This document shows positions 27,721-36,972 of a stretch of DNA of 64,000 nucleotides, in pieces (position 1 is the stretch's first letter; every line of letters starts with the position of its first letter). The DNA is taken from positions 1-64,000 of the forward strand of contig NZ_JACBNQ010000011.1 of assembly GCF_013403245.1 (NCBI RefSeq), read 5' to 3'. Both the position numbers and the translations under genes were made by a program. The DNA comes from Sedimentibacter hydroxybenzoicus DSM 7310 (GTDB lineage Bacteria; Bacillota; Clostridia; Tissierellales; Sedimentibacteraceae). Under the pieces are notes generated by a model. That model made no database searches and was not told where the DNA came from. It saw only the letters and a list, made by a program, of their open reading frames with translations.

Positions 27721-27765
27721 AAAAAATTATCTGCTATAATATAACCATACAGCAGATAATTTTTT
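27721..27765. terminator. Bidirectional terminator after the LuxR-family gene
   Basis: AAAAAATTATCTGCT (27721-27735) and AGCAGATAATTTTTT (27751-27765), a perfect 15-bp stem with A and T runs on both sides, 38 bp past the stop of the gene. The rest of the 243-bp gap to cheW is AT-rich with nothing else recognised. Confidence 0.8.
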
Positions 27766-27802
27766 ATTCATACCTCAATATGTGGTAAATCGACATTTTT
27801 CG

Positions 27803-30313
27803 TCAAAATTCTTTTAAATACAGTTCCGCTCTTGAATGAATGTCAAGCTTGCTGTATACACTTCTGAGAGTAGCTCTGACAGTCATCTCAGATATATAAA
27901 GCTTGGCAGCAATTTCTTTAGAACTTAAACGCTCCTTTGCAAGCAGGGCAATTTCCCTTTCTCTAGGTGTGAGGGGAGACTTGTATTGAACTATAGCCCT
28001 TCTTATAATGCTTACGCCTCTTTTCTGACGTTTGCAAAGCTCCATTAAGCCGGTAAAACTATTTTTCCCTTGTGTCTTAATGCAATCATAAAAACATACA
28101 CTCAGTTCAGGAAGAAAGTCCGTCATACATCCCTGCTGGGCAAAGGGAAGGTAAATTTGATCCTGCAACGCAATGGTAAGCGCTTCTTTCAGATATTCCT
28201 GTGCTTCAAGATATCTTCCATTGTTTCGTTTTGCCATGGAAAGAAAAATGAGCTGATACACTTGAGGCATTACATATTTTATATTTCCCGTAGAATTACC
28301 GGACATGTTTAAAGCATACTCACATATAGCATAAAATTCATTATAACGCTTTTTCCTTAGAAGAAGCCATAAATGAAGTAATTGTGCGTGAGGAACAACA
28401 GGAGCATATACCGTTTTTTTAATATTCTCCATGTCATAAAACCACGGAGAGACATACTCTTCATCATCCAGAACAAAACTTATAATTGACATACAGTGCT
28501 CAATCATCCGTATTATATAAAGCCTGGAATCTTTACCTGAATAATCTTTGATTCTCTTAATTGAATTGAAATAAGCTTCCACGTCTCCTCGCAGGATAGC
28601 AATACGAGCAAGAATCAGTTCTATACAAAGACAAATATCGGTCTGTTTATAGCTGCGTGCTTCATGCAGAGCCTTGTAGCTTAAAATTTCAGCTTCATTA
28701 TCGTCGCCTCTCATAAGCATCATTTCTGCCTGCATCGTATAATAGGTTCCGGCTCCATGTCCTCTGGCTAATCTATGATATAAAAATTTACCTTCCTGAA
28801 TTTGTTGTAATACGTCTTTTAGCTTGCCTTCTTCGCGCCAAAGCATATTCAGTACGGAAACACTGCCAAATAGCCAAGGTATACTTACTTTAATCATATC
28901 AACGGATGTACCCGAAAGCTTCCGATATTTATTTTGACCCTCTTTCATCTTAGTAATATCATTAAACTTACCTAAACTCTCCAAAAGAGTATATTCAGCC
29001 TCTGCTTTCATCAATTGCTTCTGACTGTAACCTTCTCCGTTTTGAATTACATAACACAAAAGTCTGCACAGCTTTTCATACTCATCATAGTATCCATTCA
29101 TCAGGGTCATATATCCAAATACTATCATGGTAAAAGGGTACTTGCATAATATTTCATTTGGACACTCTTTAATCAGCATTGCGCAAAATCCGGAATAAAA
29201 CTTTTCTTTTTGCTCTTCCAAATGCTCGCGTGTAAAAGGCATAGATAAAATTGCATCAAAATCTTCAATCTTATAATAAAATTCTGCAGCAAGGCAATAT
29301 TTTAAGTCAGCGGCACAGGCCTCTCCCAATTTTCGATATACCTGATTCTGATAATCTTTGGAAGTCTGATTATAAAAACAGCTTCTGAGATAATGCCGTA
29401 AAATGCTGTGAATACTGTATATAAGCTTATCCGGCATATATCTTATGAAGTCATTGTTTTTAAGGAATTTGCGAATTTTGCTTGGCAGAATATTCTTGTT
29501 CATCATAACTGTGGCCTGACGTATTGTAAAGCCATCCAATACCGAAATTGATAGCAAAAATTCTTTTTCTTCCAAATCAAAATGATTCCATATGGCATGT
29601 TCTACCAGATAATCAATATCCGCGGCAAGTGTAAATGAACCGGTTTCTATAAAGCTGATCATTTGTAAACGAATAGCCGCAATCCAGCCTTCCGTGCCAA
29701 TAAACATTCTTTCCGCTTCATCGTCCGTCAGCCTGATACTCTTCATACGAAATAGTTTTTTGATACCTTCTCTATCAAACAGAAAAGCAGATGAGTCAAT
29801 TACATATATATTATCATTACAAATTGAAATTTGTTGTATGTCATCCATCCGCTGAGTAATAAATATCATATGCAATACAGAGTTTCCATGCATAGAAAAA
29901 GCAGTAACTAACTCACGAAAAATATCTAAATCCACAAGCTGATAATTATCGATTACAATATATGTTTCCCTATGACAACAAATATTCTTAAGATAGGATA
30001 TCATATAAAACAATGTATCCTTAGTTGGTATCTTAAGATTTTTTAAATCATCCGCGACCTTTTTATTTAAATTTGATATCACATCGCAAATACCCCTCCA
30101 AAATATAGAAGCTGACTCACCTAAGCAAGTGTACCAGTATTCACATGCACCGTCAGGAAGATTTTCTTTTAAATATTCTCTTACTGCAGTGGTTTTTCCA
30201 AAACCAGACGGTGCAGCAACAACAGTCAAAGGATGATGTGATATTTGAGCAAGCCGTCTTTTAAGCCTGTCCGAAAAATAATATTTTTGCTGTTTGTCTG
30301 ATTTTTTCCGCAT
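27803..30313 (-). CDS. MalT-like (LAL) LuxR-family ATP-dependent transcriptional regulator
   Basis: 836 residues. The N-terminal STAND-type ATPase carries a P-loop (APSGFGKTTAVREYL, ~36-50) and Walker B-like TYIVIDNYQLVD near 120. The middle (~370-750) is helical and TPR-like, and the last ~65 residues are a LuxR helix-turn-helix (LTPREREIALLAKERLSSKE, ISEMTVRATLRSVYSKL). Such regulators oligomerise on ATP and an inducer to activate a few target promoters. Targets here are unknown: its neighbours are cheW on one side and a divergent XRE gene on the other, and no sugar operon is adjacent. GGAGG precedes ATG 30313. Confidence 0.9.
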   Translation of the reverse strand: MRKKSDKQQKYYFSDRLKRRLAQISHHPLTVVAAPSGFGKTTAVREYLKENLPDGACEYWYTCLGESASIFWRGICDVISNLNKKVADDLKNLKIPTKDTLFYMISYLKNICCHRETYIVIDNYQLVDLDIFRELVTAFSMHGNSVLHMIFITQRMDDIQQISICNDNIYVIDSSAFLFDREGIKKLFRMKSIRLTDDEAERMFIGTEGWIAAIRLQMISFIETGSFTLAADIDYLVEHAIWNHFDLEEKEFLLSISVLDGFTIRQATVMMNKNILPSKIRKFLKNNDFIRYMPDKLIYSIHSILRHYLRSCFYNQTSKDYQNQVYRKLGEACAADLKYCLAAEFYYKIEDFDAILSMPFTREHLEEQKEKFYSGFCAMLIKECPNEILCKYPFTMIVFGYMTLMNGYYDEYEKLCRLLCYVIQNGEGYSQKQLMKAEAEYTLLESLGKFNDITKMKEGQNKYRKLSGTSVDMIKVSIPWLFGSVSVLNMLWREEGKLKDVLQQIQEGKFLYHRLARGHGAGTYYTMQAEMMLMRGDDNEAEILSYKALHEARSYKQTDICLCIELILARIAILRGDVEAYFNSIKRIKDYSGKDSRLYIIRMIEHCMSIISFVLDDEEYVSPWFYDMENIKKTVYAPVVPHAQLLHLWLLLRKKRYNEFYAICEYALNMSGNSTGNIKYVMPQVYQLIFLSMAKRNNGRYLEAQEYLKEALTIALQDQIYLPFAQQGCMTDFLPELSVCFYDCIKTQGKNSFTGLMELCKRQKRGVSIIRRAIVQYKSPLTPREREIALLAKERLSSKEIAAKLYISEMTVRATLRSVYSKLDIHSRAELYLKEF

Positions 30314-30477
30314 TAAATTCCTCCATTCCCATGGAAAATCACCATTTTAAAATTTCAATATCTTAATCAGATTATCTTTTTACTAAAAATAAGTTTACCT
30401 TATTATAAATAATAAGTCCAGCTTTTTGTATATTATAAGATAAACTTGTTAAAATATATTAACAGGAGGTATATGAA

Positions 30478-30804
30478 ATGTATAATCTTCGCTTATTGCG
30501 TGAGGAAAGAAAATTGAGTCAGCAAAAGCTGGCAGATGAATTTGATATCGCACAATCACAAATTCAAAATTATGAAACGGGCGGTTACCAACCTAATATT
30601 GAAACACTGCACAAATACGCAGATTATTTTGATGTGTCGGTAGATTTTTTGCTCGGTCGCACCGATATTCGCCATAAGCCGAAGGCGGTAAAAGAATATG
30701 ATCTTAGCTCGGATGAGCAGACGTTAGTGAACCGTTATCGGTGTCTGCGTCCCAACCAATACCGTATCCTTAACCTTTTTCTCGATGCCTTGGAGGATAA
30801 ATAA
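30478..30804 (+). CDS. XRE-family helix-turn-helix regulator
   Basis: 108 residues. Residues ~4-60 are a Cro/CI-type DNA-binding domain (LREERKLSQQKLADEF, IAQSQIQNYETGGYQPNIET, then YADYFDVSVDFLLGRT). The C-terminal ~45 residues are short and helical with no metal or peptidase motif, so it probably acts as a simple dimeric repressor. AGGAGGT lies seven bases before ATG 30478; a nearby out-of-frame ATG at 30473 is not used. It is divergent from the MalT-like gene across 164 bp, which may hold shared control sites. Confidence 0.88.
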   Translation: MYNLRLLREERKLSQQKLADEFDIAQSQIQNYETGGYQPNIETLHKYADYFDVSVDFLLGRTDIRHKPKAVKEYDLSSDEQTLVNRYRCLRPNQYRILNLFLDALEDK

Positions 30805-30818
30805 TTATATAAAAATAA

Positions 30819-30861
30819 CTCTCCTTACGATAGACAGTGCTGCTGTCTACCATGAGGAGAG
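30819..30861. terminator. Hairpin between convergent XRE and putP genes
   Basis: Nested arms CTCTCCT (30819-30825)/AGGAGAG (30855-30861) and TAGACAG (30831-30837)/CTGTCTA (30843-30849). The T-rich stretch exists only on the minus side, so it best serves putP. Confidence 0.55.
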
Positions 30862-30879
30862 CATATCAATTTAATATTC

Positions 30880-32436
30880 CTATTTATTTTTTGCCATTTC
30901 AAATTCTTCTTGAATTTCAGCTGATGGCTCAGCTGTCATTTTTGATATTGCATAAATAAAAATACATGAAATTATAAATGCCGGAAGAAGCTCATAAACC
31001 CCGAATAAACCACCCATGGGCTTAAGTAAAAGCTTCCAGACAAATACTGTAATACCGCCTGCCAGCATACCTGCGATAGCCCCTTCTCTTGTCGTTCTCT
31101 TCCAGAACAAGGAGAATAACATAACAGGACCAAATGTAGCTCCTAATCCTGCCCATGCAAAAGACACTATTGTGAAAATAACACTGTTTTCATTAAGTGC
31201 TACAATAATACCAATTATAGTTATTGTAAAAAGTATTATTCTTGTCATTATCATAACCTGTTTATCTGTAGCTTCTTCTTTGAAAAGTCCTTGATAAATA
31301 TTTTTAGAAAATGCTGATGCTCCTATAAGCAAATATGAGTCGGCAGAACTGATAGTTGCCGCAAGAATACCTGCCATAGCAAGACCCGCAAAAATTGGAT
31401 TGAATAACGTTTGCGCTGTTACTATAAATACAGTTTCAGCTGCTCCGGCAGTTGTTAAAGCCGTTGGGAATAATGCTCTTCCTATAATTCCTATCATAAC
31501 CGCAGCAAATAAAGAAATTACAACCCATACTCCGGCTATTGTAGCAGAAATTCTAACTTCCTTTTCATCTCTTATAGCCATAAATCTTAGCAATACATGT
31601 GGCATTCCAAAATAACCAAGTCCCCATGCTAAGGTTGACAAAATGGTGTAGAACCCATATTTACCTGCTGCACCAAACTGTGGTACTCCGTTTACGACCA
31701 GCTGAGTACCGTCAGAACCTACTGCAGGCGATGCAATGCCGAAGAATTCAAAGAAACCGGGAATTGATTTTGCGTTATTTATAACTTCAGACATGCCTCC
31801 TGCTGCTGATGTACCCACTATTAAAACCGTAGACAATGCTAAAATCATTATACTGGCTTGCATAGTATCAGATGCAGTTTCTGCTAAAAAACCACCAACA
31901 GTTGTGTAGAATAAAACGAATACCGCACCTAAAATCATCATTGAAATGTATGAAAATCCAAATAATGTACTAAAGAGCTTACCAACTGTTACAAAACAGC
32001 TGGCTGCATAAACAACGAAGAATACTAAAATCCATAGTGCAGTAAGAGTTAAAAGTACTTTTTTTGTATCCTTAAAACGATTGCTGAAAAATTCCGGCAA
32101 TGTAATTGAATTACCGGCTATTACAGAATATCTTCGAAGTCTCTTCGCAACCCATATCCAGTTAATAATTGTTCCTGCTGCAAGACCAATAGCTGTCCAG
32201 ACAGCATCACTAAGACCGTACCAATATGCTACGCCTGGAAGCCCCATTAACAGCCATCCACTCATGTCAGAGGACGCAGCGCTTAACGCAGATACCCAAG
32301 GACCTATAGTTCTTCCCCCTAAGAAGAAGTTATCACTGCTTTCATTTGAGCGCTTTGCAAAATACAATCCGATGACGATTACTACTGACATGTAAATTAC
32401 CATGGTTATAAATACTTGTAAGGTTTCTCCACTCAT
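30880..32436 (-). CDS. putP: Sodium/proline symporter
   Basis: 518 residues with about 13 membrane segments, solute:sodium symporter family. The N-terminus contains FFLGGRTIGPWVSALSAASSDMSGWLLMGLPG in pieces, including the SSDMSG element that in PutP binds Na+ and proline, and W-x-GLSDA. The C-terminus has the KRTTREGAIAGMLAGG loop. It imports proline with Na+, fitting the Na+-type ATPase in this window. AGGAGG precedes ATG 32436. Single-gene transcript with its own promoter and a hairpin after the stop. Confidence 0.93.
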   Translation of the reverse strand: MSGETLQVFITMVIYMSVVIVIGLYFAKRSNESSDNFFLGGRTIGPWVSALSAASSDMSGWLLMGLPGVAYWYGLSDAVWTAIGLAAGTIINWIWVAKRLRRYSVIAGNSITLPEFFSNRFKDTKKVLLTLTALWILVFFVVYAASCFVTVGKLFSTLFGFSYISMMILGAVFVLFYTTVGGFLAETASDTMQASIMILALSTVLIVGTSAAGGMSEVINNAKSIPGFFEFFGIASPAVGSDGTQLVVNGVPQFGAAGKYGFYTILSTLAWGLGYFGMPHVLLRFMAIRDEKEVRISATIAGVWVVISLFAAVMIGIIGRALFPTALTTAGAAETVFIVTAQTLFNPIFAGLAMAGILAATISSADSYLLIGASAFSKNIYQGLFKEEATDKQVMIMTRIILFTITIIGIIVALNENSVIFTIVSFAWAGLGATFGPVMLFSLFWKRTTREGAIAGMLAGGITVFVWKLLLKPMGGLFGVYELLPAFIISCIFIYAISKMTAEPSAEIQEEFEMAKNK

Positions 32437-32490
32437 TAACCAACCTCCTTATATATTTTCCAGCCTTTTTTTCGGCAAGATATTTATATA

Positions 32491-32519
32491 AGTATAATTG
32501 CAGAATTACATAAAGTCAA
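32491..32519 (-). promoter_or_regulatory. putP promoter
   Basis: TTGACT (32519-32514), 17 bp, TATACT (32496-32491), 55 bp upstream of the start codon. Confidence 0.7.
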
Positions 32520-32597
32520 GCATAAATAATAGCGATAAATGTAAAAATGTTAACGTTGTCACTTTATTAACAATCTTCAAATTTAAACATTATTCGT

Positions 32598-32639
32598 TAA
32601 TACATATCTGTCTGCAAATAAAAGACAGATATGTATTAA
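32598..32639. repeat. 17-bp perfect inverted repeat between putP and the NMO-like gene
   Basis: TTAATACATATCTGTCT (32598-32614) and AGACAGATATGTATTAA (32623-32639) with an 8-nt loop. It lies 21 bp past the stop of the NMO-like gene and may act as its terminator, although no T tract follows on that strand. Confidence 0.6.
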
Positions 32640-32660
32640 TATACACATCCGTCTTACATT

Positions 32661-33704
32661 TTATCCTATTAAATTGTTAATTACTTCCTTAACTGTTGTT
32701 AACTTATTTACACCTTTTAAGTTAGCACCTGCAAATATCAACCCGTCTCTTCCTTCTACCGCATCTATTAAGCCGGATGATATACAGTAAGGAATGGATG
32801 CGGGATTACATCCCGGTAAACATCTGTAGCACTTACTTGCCTTGTTTCCACTAACCATTGATTCTGTAAGAAAATTTGTCCTGATTGCTCTGGCAGGCAT
32901 TCCCACCGGACTTTTTATAATCATTTCATCATCTTCAGCAGCATTAATATAGGCCAATTTGAATTTGTCATCAGCATCACATTCCACCGTAGGTACAAAC
33001 AGGCTTGCAACTTGAAATCCATCGGCACCTACCTCACTGAGCTCTTTTAAATCTTCTTTTGATCTGATTCCTCCTGCTGCAATCACAGGAATTTTAAAAT
33101 TATATTCCGCTTCAAAGCTTCCGATTAATTCCTTAACTTCCTTTACAATATCCTTCAAAGCCATACACTTATTTTCAAGCATTTCATCCATTTTAAATCC
33201 TAAATGGCCGCCTGCTAACGGTCCCTCAACTACGATAGCGTCAGGTAATCTGTCGTGCTTTAAATAGCTTTTTATTATTACCTTTGCTGCCTTTGCAGAT
33301 GATACTATAGGAACAATTTTAGTTGATGTTCCTTTAACCAATTTAGGCAGTGCCAAAGGAAGTCCTGCCCCGGAAATGATTAAATCTATCTTTTCTTCTA
33401 CTGCTTTTTTTACATAAAGTTCATAATTGGTAATGGCAGCCATTATGTTCATGGCTATAATTCCCTTCGTTTTTTCTCTTGCCTTTCGTATTTCCTTGCC
33501 AATAGCTCTTAAATTTGCATCTAGCGGATTCGTTGCAAAATCCGGTTCTCTGAATCCGATCTGTACTCCTGATATGGTTCCTATACCACCTTCATTAGCT
33601 ACGGCAGATGCTAAGCTTGATAAGGATACACCAATACCCATACCTCCTTGGATAATTGGAATCTTAGCAATTAAATCACCTATTCTTAATTCTTTCAGTT
33701 CCAT
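32661..33704 (-). CDS. Nitronate monooxygenase / FabK-like FMN flavoprotein
   Basis: 347 residues, a TIM-barrel of the 2-nitropropane dioxygenase/FabK superfamily. Seen: IIQGGMGIGVSLSSLASAV at the FMN site, EGPLAGGHLGF with the conserved GGH, PVIAAGGIRSKEDL and GADGFQVASLF. An extra cysteine-rich segment (KCYRCLPGC) is present near residue 300, which FabK of this genome lacks. Family members oxidise nitronates or, in the FabK branch, reduce enoyl-ACP; the sequence alone does not decide. Its promoter carries the same FabT-like operator arrangement as the fatty-acid operon, which points to a lipid-related role. Monocistronic; GGAGA precedes ATG 33704. Confidence 0.82.
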   Translation of the reverse strand: MELKELRIGDLIAKIPIIQGGMGIGVSLSSLASAVANEGGIGTISGVQIGFREPDFATNPLDANLRAIGKEIRKAREKTKGIIAMNIMAAITNYELYVKKAVEEKIDLIISGAGLPLALPKLVKGTSTKIVPIVSSAKAAKVIIKSYLKHDRLPDAIVVEGPLAGGHLGFKMDEMLENKCMALKDIVKEVKELIGSFEAEYNFKIPVIAAGGIRSKEDLKELSEVGADGFQVASLFVPTVECDADDKFKLAYINAAEDDEMIIKSPVGMPARAIRTNFLTESMVSGNKASKCYRCLPGCNPASIPYCISSGLIDAVEGRDGLIFAGANLKGVNKLTTVKEVINNLIG

Positions 33705-33734
33705 TTTTTCTCCAATGCTTTATAAATCAATTTA

Positions 33735-33775
33735 TTTGATATTCAAAGTATATAGATAAGCGTTAAATTTGTCAA
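33735..33775 (-). promoter_or_regulatory. NMO-like gene promoter with FabT-like operator
   Basis: On the minus strand TTGACA (33775-33770), 17 bp, TATACT (33752-33747), followed at once by the dyad TTTGA-ATA-TCAAA (33747-33735). This fits the published FabT consensus ANTTTGATTATCAAATT. The same geometry is found at the acpP promoter. Confidence 0.7.
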
Positions 33776-33793
33776 GCGAAAAATTACTTTGAA

Positions 33794-33830
33794 AATTATT
33801 ATTGACAAATGCATAATAATTTTATATGAT
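33794..33830 (+). promoter_or_regulatory. Promoter of the DUF454-katA-perR operon with flanking dyad
   Basis: TTGACA (33802-33807), 17 bp, TATGAT (33825-33830). The -35 is bracketed by the inverted repeat AATTATTAT (33794-33802)/ATAATAATT (33813-33821). AT-rich inverted repeats of this kind suit a Fur/PerR-type repressor, and a PerR-like gene is in the operon, but the 10-nt spacing differs from the classical PerR box. Confidence 0.6.
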
Positions 33831-33875
33831 ATTCTTATTAGTAATTAATCCTATTATCGATTACGAGGTTGGTAT

Positions 33876-34253
33876 ATGCAAATACGTGTTATTTTACTTA
33901 CAATATTCGGTCTCATGCTTCTGTTGCTTGGATTTATCGGTATATTTCTACCGGTATTGCCCACCACTCCTTTTGTACTGGCAGGCATAGGGTGTTTGTC
34001 CGGTACCCCTAAGCTCAGGGCACAAGTTCTAAAAATACGTGTATTCCGTGAATATTTCGAAAATTACAAAAGTCGACAGGGCTTATCTCGCAAAACTGTT
34101 ATTTCAAGTCTGACCTATTTGTGGAGCATGCTGATTATTTCCATGTTCATAGTAGGAAAGCTCTGGCTTGTGATTTTAGAAACAGTTATAGGCATTTGCG
34201 TGACCTTACATATATTAGCAATATCAAAACCAAAGGGAGATTATAATCCATGA
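33876..34253 (+). CDS. DUF454 (YbaN-like) inner membrane protein
   Basis: 125 residues, three hydrophobic segments. The first ~35 residues (LLLLGFIGIFLPVLPTTPFVL) with the conserved LPTTPF motif define the DUF454/YbaN family, whose function is unknown. A basic loop (KIRVFREYFENYKSRQGL) and two more helices follow. The ATG is preceded by a weak GAGG site. It overlaps the next gene by 4 bp (ATGA) and heads a four-gene unit that includes catalase, so a role under oxidative stress is possible. The arginine codons (CGT, CGC) differ from the AGA-rich neighbours. Confidence 0.8.
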   Translation: MQIRVILLTIFGLMLLLLGFIGIFLPVLPTTPFVLAGIGCLSGTPKLRAQVLKIRVFREYFENYKSRQGLSRKTVISSLTYLWSMLIISMFIVGKLWLVILETVIGICVTLHILAISKPKGDYNP

Positions 34254-34906
34254 AAGAGCGTAAACGTGTCTTTGGTCTGGTAGAGGTGTATTTTGATATT
34301 ATCTACATGTCGTCAGCACTGTCAATAGGCATATATCTTGTCAGTACAGGACACTCTCAGGTGAAATTTCTTACCGGAATTACATCCTTGCTTCTGGTGG
34401 GCGGAGATGCTTTTCATCTTATACCGAGAATAGTTGCCATCCTTACAGCTCAGGAACATAAATTTGTCCGTGCCATGGGAATCGGAAAATTAATAACCTC
34501 TGTTACAATGACAATTTTCTATATTTTGCTTTGGGAAATAGGAATTATACTATTTTCTCCTCATATAAGCCCAATCTGGAAATACGTTATTTACGGACTT
34601 GCAACTACTCGCATACTGCTGTGTCTTTTCCCACAAAATCGCTGGATTTATGAACACCCTCCGGTAATTTGGGGAATTTACAGAAACATCCCATTCCTGA
34701 TGCTCGGTGCTGCAGTTATGATACTTTTTGGCTCAAACGCTGTATCAGTTTCGGTCCTCAGCAATATGTGGCTTGCCATAGCACTGAGCTTTGCATTTTA
34801 TATTCCTGTTGTAATGTGGTCCAATATCAACCCAAAAATCGGAATGCTGATGCTGCCTAAAACATGTGCTTATTTATGGATGCTTATTATGTTTATGAAT
34901 CTATGA
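34250..34906 (+). CDS. Uncharacterised multi-pass membrane protein
   Basis: 218 residues with about six to seven hydrophobic helices and short polar loops. I recognise no family motif; noticeable elements are [11 protein letters not shown] near residue 65, [11 protein letters not shown]-like ([15 protein letters not shown]) near 90 and [12 protein letters not shown] near 137. It is translationally coupled to the DUF454 gene (ATGA overlap) and lies 49 bp before katA. Coupling with DUF454 suggests the two membrane proteins act together. The function is unknown. Confidence 0.7.
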   Translation: MKERKRVFGLVEVYFDIIYMSSALSIGIYLVSTGHSQVKFLTGITSLLLVGGDAFHLIPRIVAILTAQEHKFVRAMGIGKLITSVTMTIFYILLWEIGIILFSPHISPIWKYVIYGLATTRILLCLFPQNRWIYEHPPVIWGIYRNIPFLMLGAAVMILFGSNAVSVSVLSNMWLAIALSFAFYIPVVMWSNINPKIGMLMLPKTCAYLWMLIMFMNL

Positions 34907-34955
34907 ATCATACGCGTTTTCGCGATTGATAATAAAAAACAGAAAGGAGTATATT

Positions 34956-36497
34956 ATGGATCAATACAAAAAATTAACAAATGAAGTCGGTGCTCCTGTT
35001 GCCGACAATGAAAATTCCATAACTGCCGGCCCCAGAGGTCCCGTGGTTATGCAGGATGTGTGGCTGATGGAAAAAATGGCCCACTTCAACCGCGAGGTTA
35101 TTCCCGAACGCAGAATGCATGCCAAGGGCTGGGGAGCTTACGGTAATTTTACTGTAACAGGCGACATTTCAAAATTTACCAAGGCTAAGGTGCTTCAACC
35201 GGGAGCAAAGACAGACACCTTTGTACGTTTTTCAACCGTTGCCGGTGAACGCGGCGCAGCTGACTGTGAGAGAGATATCCGCGGATTTGCGTGCAAATTT
35301 TATACTGAAGAAGGAAACTGGGATTTGGTAGGAAATAATACCCCTACATTTTTCATACGCGATGTACAGAACTTCTCGGACTTAAACAGAGCTGTTAAGC
35401 GTGACCCTCGTACAGGAAGACGCTCCGCACAGAATAACTGGGATTACTGGACATTATTACCTGAATCCTTCCATCAGCGTACCATAACTATGTCAGATCG
35501 CGGAATTCCTGCTTCCTTCCGAAATATGCACGTATACGGCGAGCATACCTTCAGCTTTTACAATGCTAAAAACGAAAGAGTATGGTGTAAATTCCATCTT
35601 CACACTCAGCAGGGAATCAAGTGCCTGACAAATGAAGAAGCGGCAAAAATTAACGGAATGGACAGAGAGCATCACGGAAAAGACCTGTACGAAGCCATCG
35701 AAAGCAAAGATTATCCGCGCTGGACAATGTATGTACAGATAATGACAGAGGAACAGGCTAAAAATCACTATGAAAACCCATTTGACATTACAAAAATATG
35801 GCCTCATAAGGAATTCCCTCTGATCGAAGTAGGTGTTCTTGAACTTAATCGTAATCCTGAAAACTATTTTGCAGAGGTAGAGCAGGCTGCTTTCACTCCT
35901 GCCCACGTTGTTCCGGGCATCGGCTTCTCTCCGGACCGTTTCCTTCAGGGAAGACTGTTTTCTTACGGAGATGCACAGCGTTATCGCCTCGGCGTAAACC
36001 ACAACCACATACCCGTTAACCGTGCGCATGTTAAGGTTAACGAATATCACCGAGACGGAGCTATGCGCACGGACGGAAACTACGGAAGCGCACCGGCATA
36101 TCACCCAAACAGCTACGGCTATTGGACTGCCCAACCCGAGGTATCTGAGCCGCCTTTAGAAATGGATGGTGCTATGTGGAGATACGATCCTAAGGATGAT
36201 CCTACCGACGATAATTTCAGAGCCGGAGGAAATCTATGGAGAATTCTTGCAGAAGATAAAAAGCAGCTGCTTATAGGCAATACTGCGGCAGACATAGCTC
36301 CGGCAACAAAAAATATCAAGTATCGTCATGCCGTTCATTGCTATCTGGCAGACATGGAATACGGACAGCGAATGACAGATGCCCTCGATCTTGATATTGA
36401 AAAGGTTAAAGAGCTTTCAAAGCTTGACAATCGTGGCCTGATTGAAGCTACAATGTCAGAGGATATGGGCGAAGCTGCAATGTCAGAAAACATGTAA
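34956..36497 (+). CDS. katA: Monofunctional heme catalase
   Basis: 513 residues, small-subunit catalase. Distal pocket: [13 protein letters not shown] with the active-site His, then [15 protein letters not shown] and [12 protein letters not shown] with the conserved Asn. Proximal heme ligand region: [19 protein letters not shown] with the Tyr. It removes hydrogen peroxide, useful to an aerotolerant anaerobe. The start at 34956 follows AAAGGAG; the longer frame from 34926 lacks a site. The C-terminus holds a short repeat (TMSEDM/AMSENM). A Fur/PerR-family gene follows 30 bp downstream, so peroxide-responsive control is likely. The codon use is richer in CGN and GC-ending codons than in flanking genes, hinting at transfer. 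Confidence 0.96.
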   Translation: MDQYKKLTNEVGAPVADNENSITAGPRGPVVMQDVWLMEKMAHFNREVIPERRMHAKGWGAYGNFTVTGDISKFTKAKVLQPGAKTDTFVRFSTVAGERGAADCERDIRGFACKFYTEEGNWDLVGNNTPTFFIRDVQNFSDLNRAVKRDPRTGRRSAQNNWDYWTLLPESFHQRTITMSDRGIPASFRNMHVYGEHTFSFYNAKNERVWCKFHLHTQQGIKCLTNEEAAKINGMDREHHGKDLYEAIESKDYPRWTMYVQIMTEEQAKNHYENPFDITKIWPHKEFPLIEVGVLELNRNPENYFAEVEQAAFTPAHVVPGIGFSPDRFLQGRLFSYGDAQRYRLGVNHNHIPVNRAHVKVNEYHRDGAMRTDGNYGSAPAYHPNSYGYWTAQPEVSEPPLEMDGAMWRYDPKDDPTDDNFRAGGNLWRILAEDKKQLLIGNTAADIAPATKNIKYRHAVHCYLADMEYGQRMTDALDLDIEKVKELSKLDNRGLIEATMSEDMGEAAMSENM

Positions 36498-36527
36498 TTT
36501 AAATAATTAAGGAAGGTAGTATTCTTC

Positions 36528-36926
36528 ATGAAGCAATTAAGAAATACAAAGCAAAGACAGACTGTATTGAATGCCGTGTTAGGACGAAAGGACCATCCCA
36601 CCGCAGACAGGCTATATCTGGATTTGAGAGCTGAAAATCCAAAAATAAGCCGCGGAACCGTTTACCGCAACCTGAATATATTGGCAGAAGGAAACGAGAT
36701 TAAGCATCTCAAAACAACCGGAGCCGATCGGTTTGACTGGCGGACCGACCCTCATGACCACATCATGTGTACCAATTGCGGTGCGCTGTGTGATTCACCG
36801 TTACCATATAAGGCTGAGCTGGATAACTTAATAGAAGAGTATACCGGATTTAAAATTGATATTCACCGAACTGTATTTGAGGGACTTTGCCCCGATTGTA
36901 TGCAAAAACTTCAGAAACATGAGTAA
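36528..36926 (+). CDS. perR: Fur-family peroxide regulator (PerR-like)
   Basis: 132 residues. Winged-helix N-terminus (LRNTKQRQTVLNAVLGRK, HPTADRLY, SRGTVYRNLNILAE) and a metal-binding C-terminus with the structural zinc cysteines CTNCG and CPDC. The regulatory-metal residues include the HDHIMC stretch and an Asp-rich wing (DRFDWRTDPHDH). PerR senses peroxide by metal-catalysed His oxidation; Fur senses iron. Position behind katA favours PerR. GGAAGG precedes the ATG. It ends in a strong bidirectional terminator. Confidence 0.88.
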   Translation: MKQLRNTKQRQTVLNAVLGRKDHPTADRLYLDLRAENPKISRGTVYRNLNILAEGNEIKHLKTTGADRFDWRTDPHDHIMCTNCGALCDSPLPYKAELDNLIEEYTGFKIDIHRTVFEGLCPDCMQKLQKHE

Positions 36927-36934
36927 GAACCAAC

Positions 36935-36966
36935 TAAAGCCGCTTTGCAACTGCAAAGCGGCTTTA
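36935..36966. terminator. Bidirectional terminator perR / ATPase operon
   Basis: AAAGCCGCTTTGCA (36936-36949) and TGCAAAGCGGCTTT (36952-36965), a perfect 14-bp stem with a 2-nt loop, plus an outer T-A pair. It separates the convergent perR and ATPase subunit D genes. Confidence 0.85.
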
Positions 36967-36972
36967 TTACTT

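Noticed and set aside
35493-36134. 213-codon minus-strand open frame within katA
   Set aside because: It is a shadow of the catalase gene, with no ribosome site or family motif.
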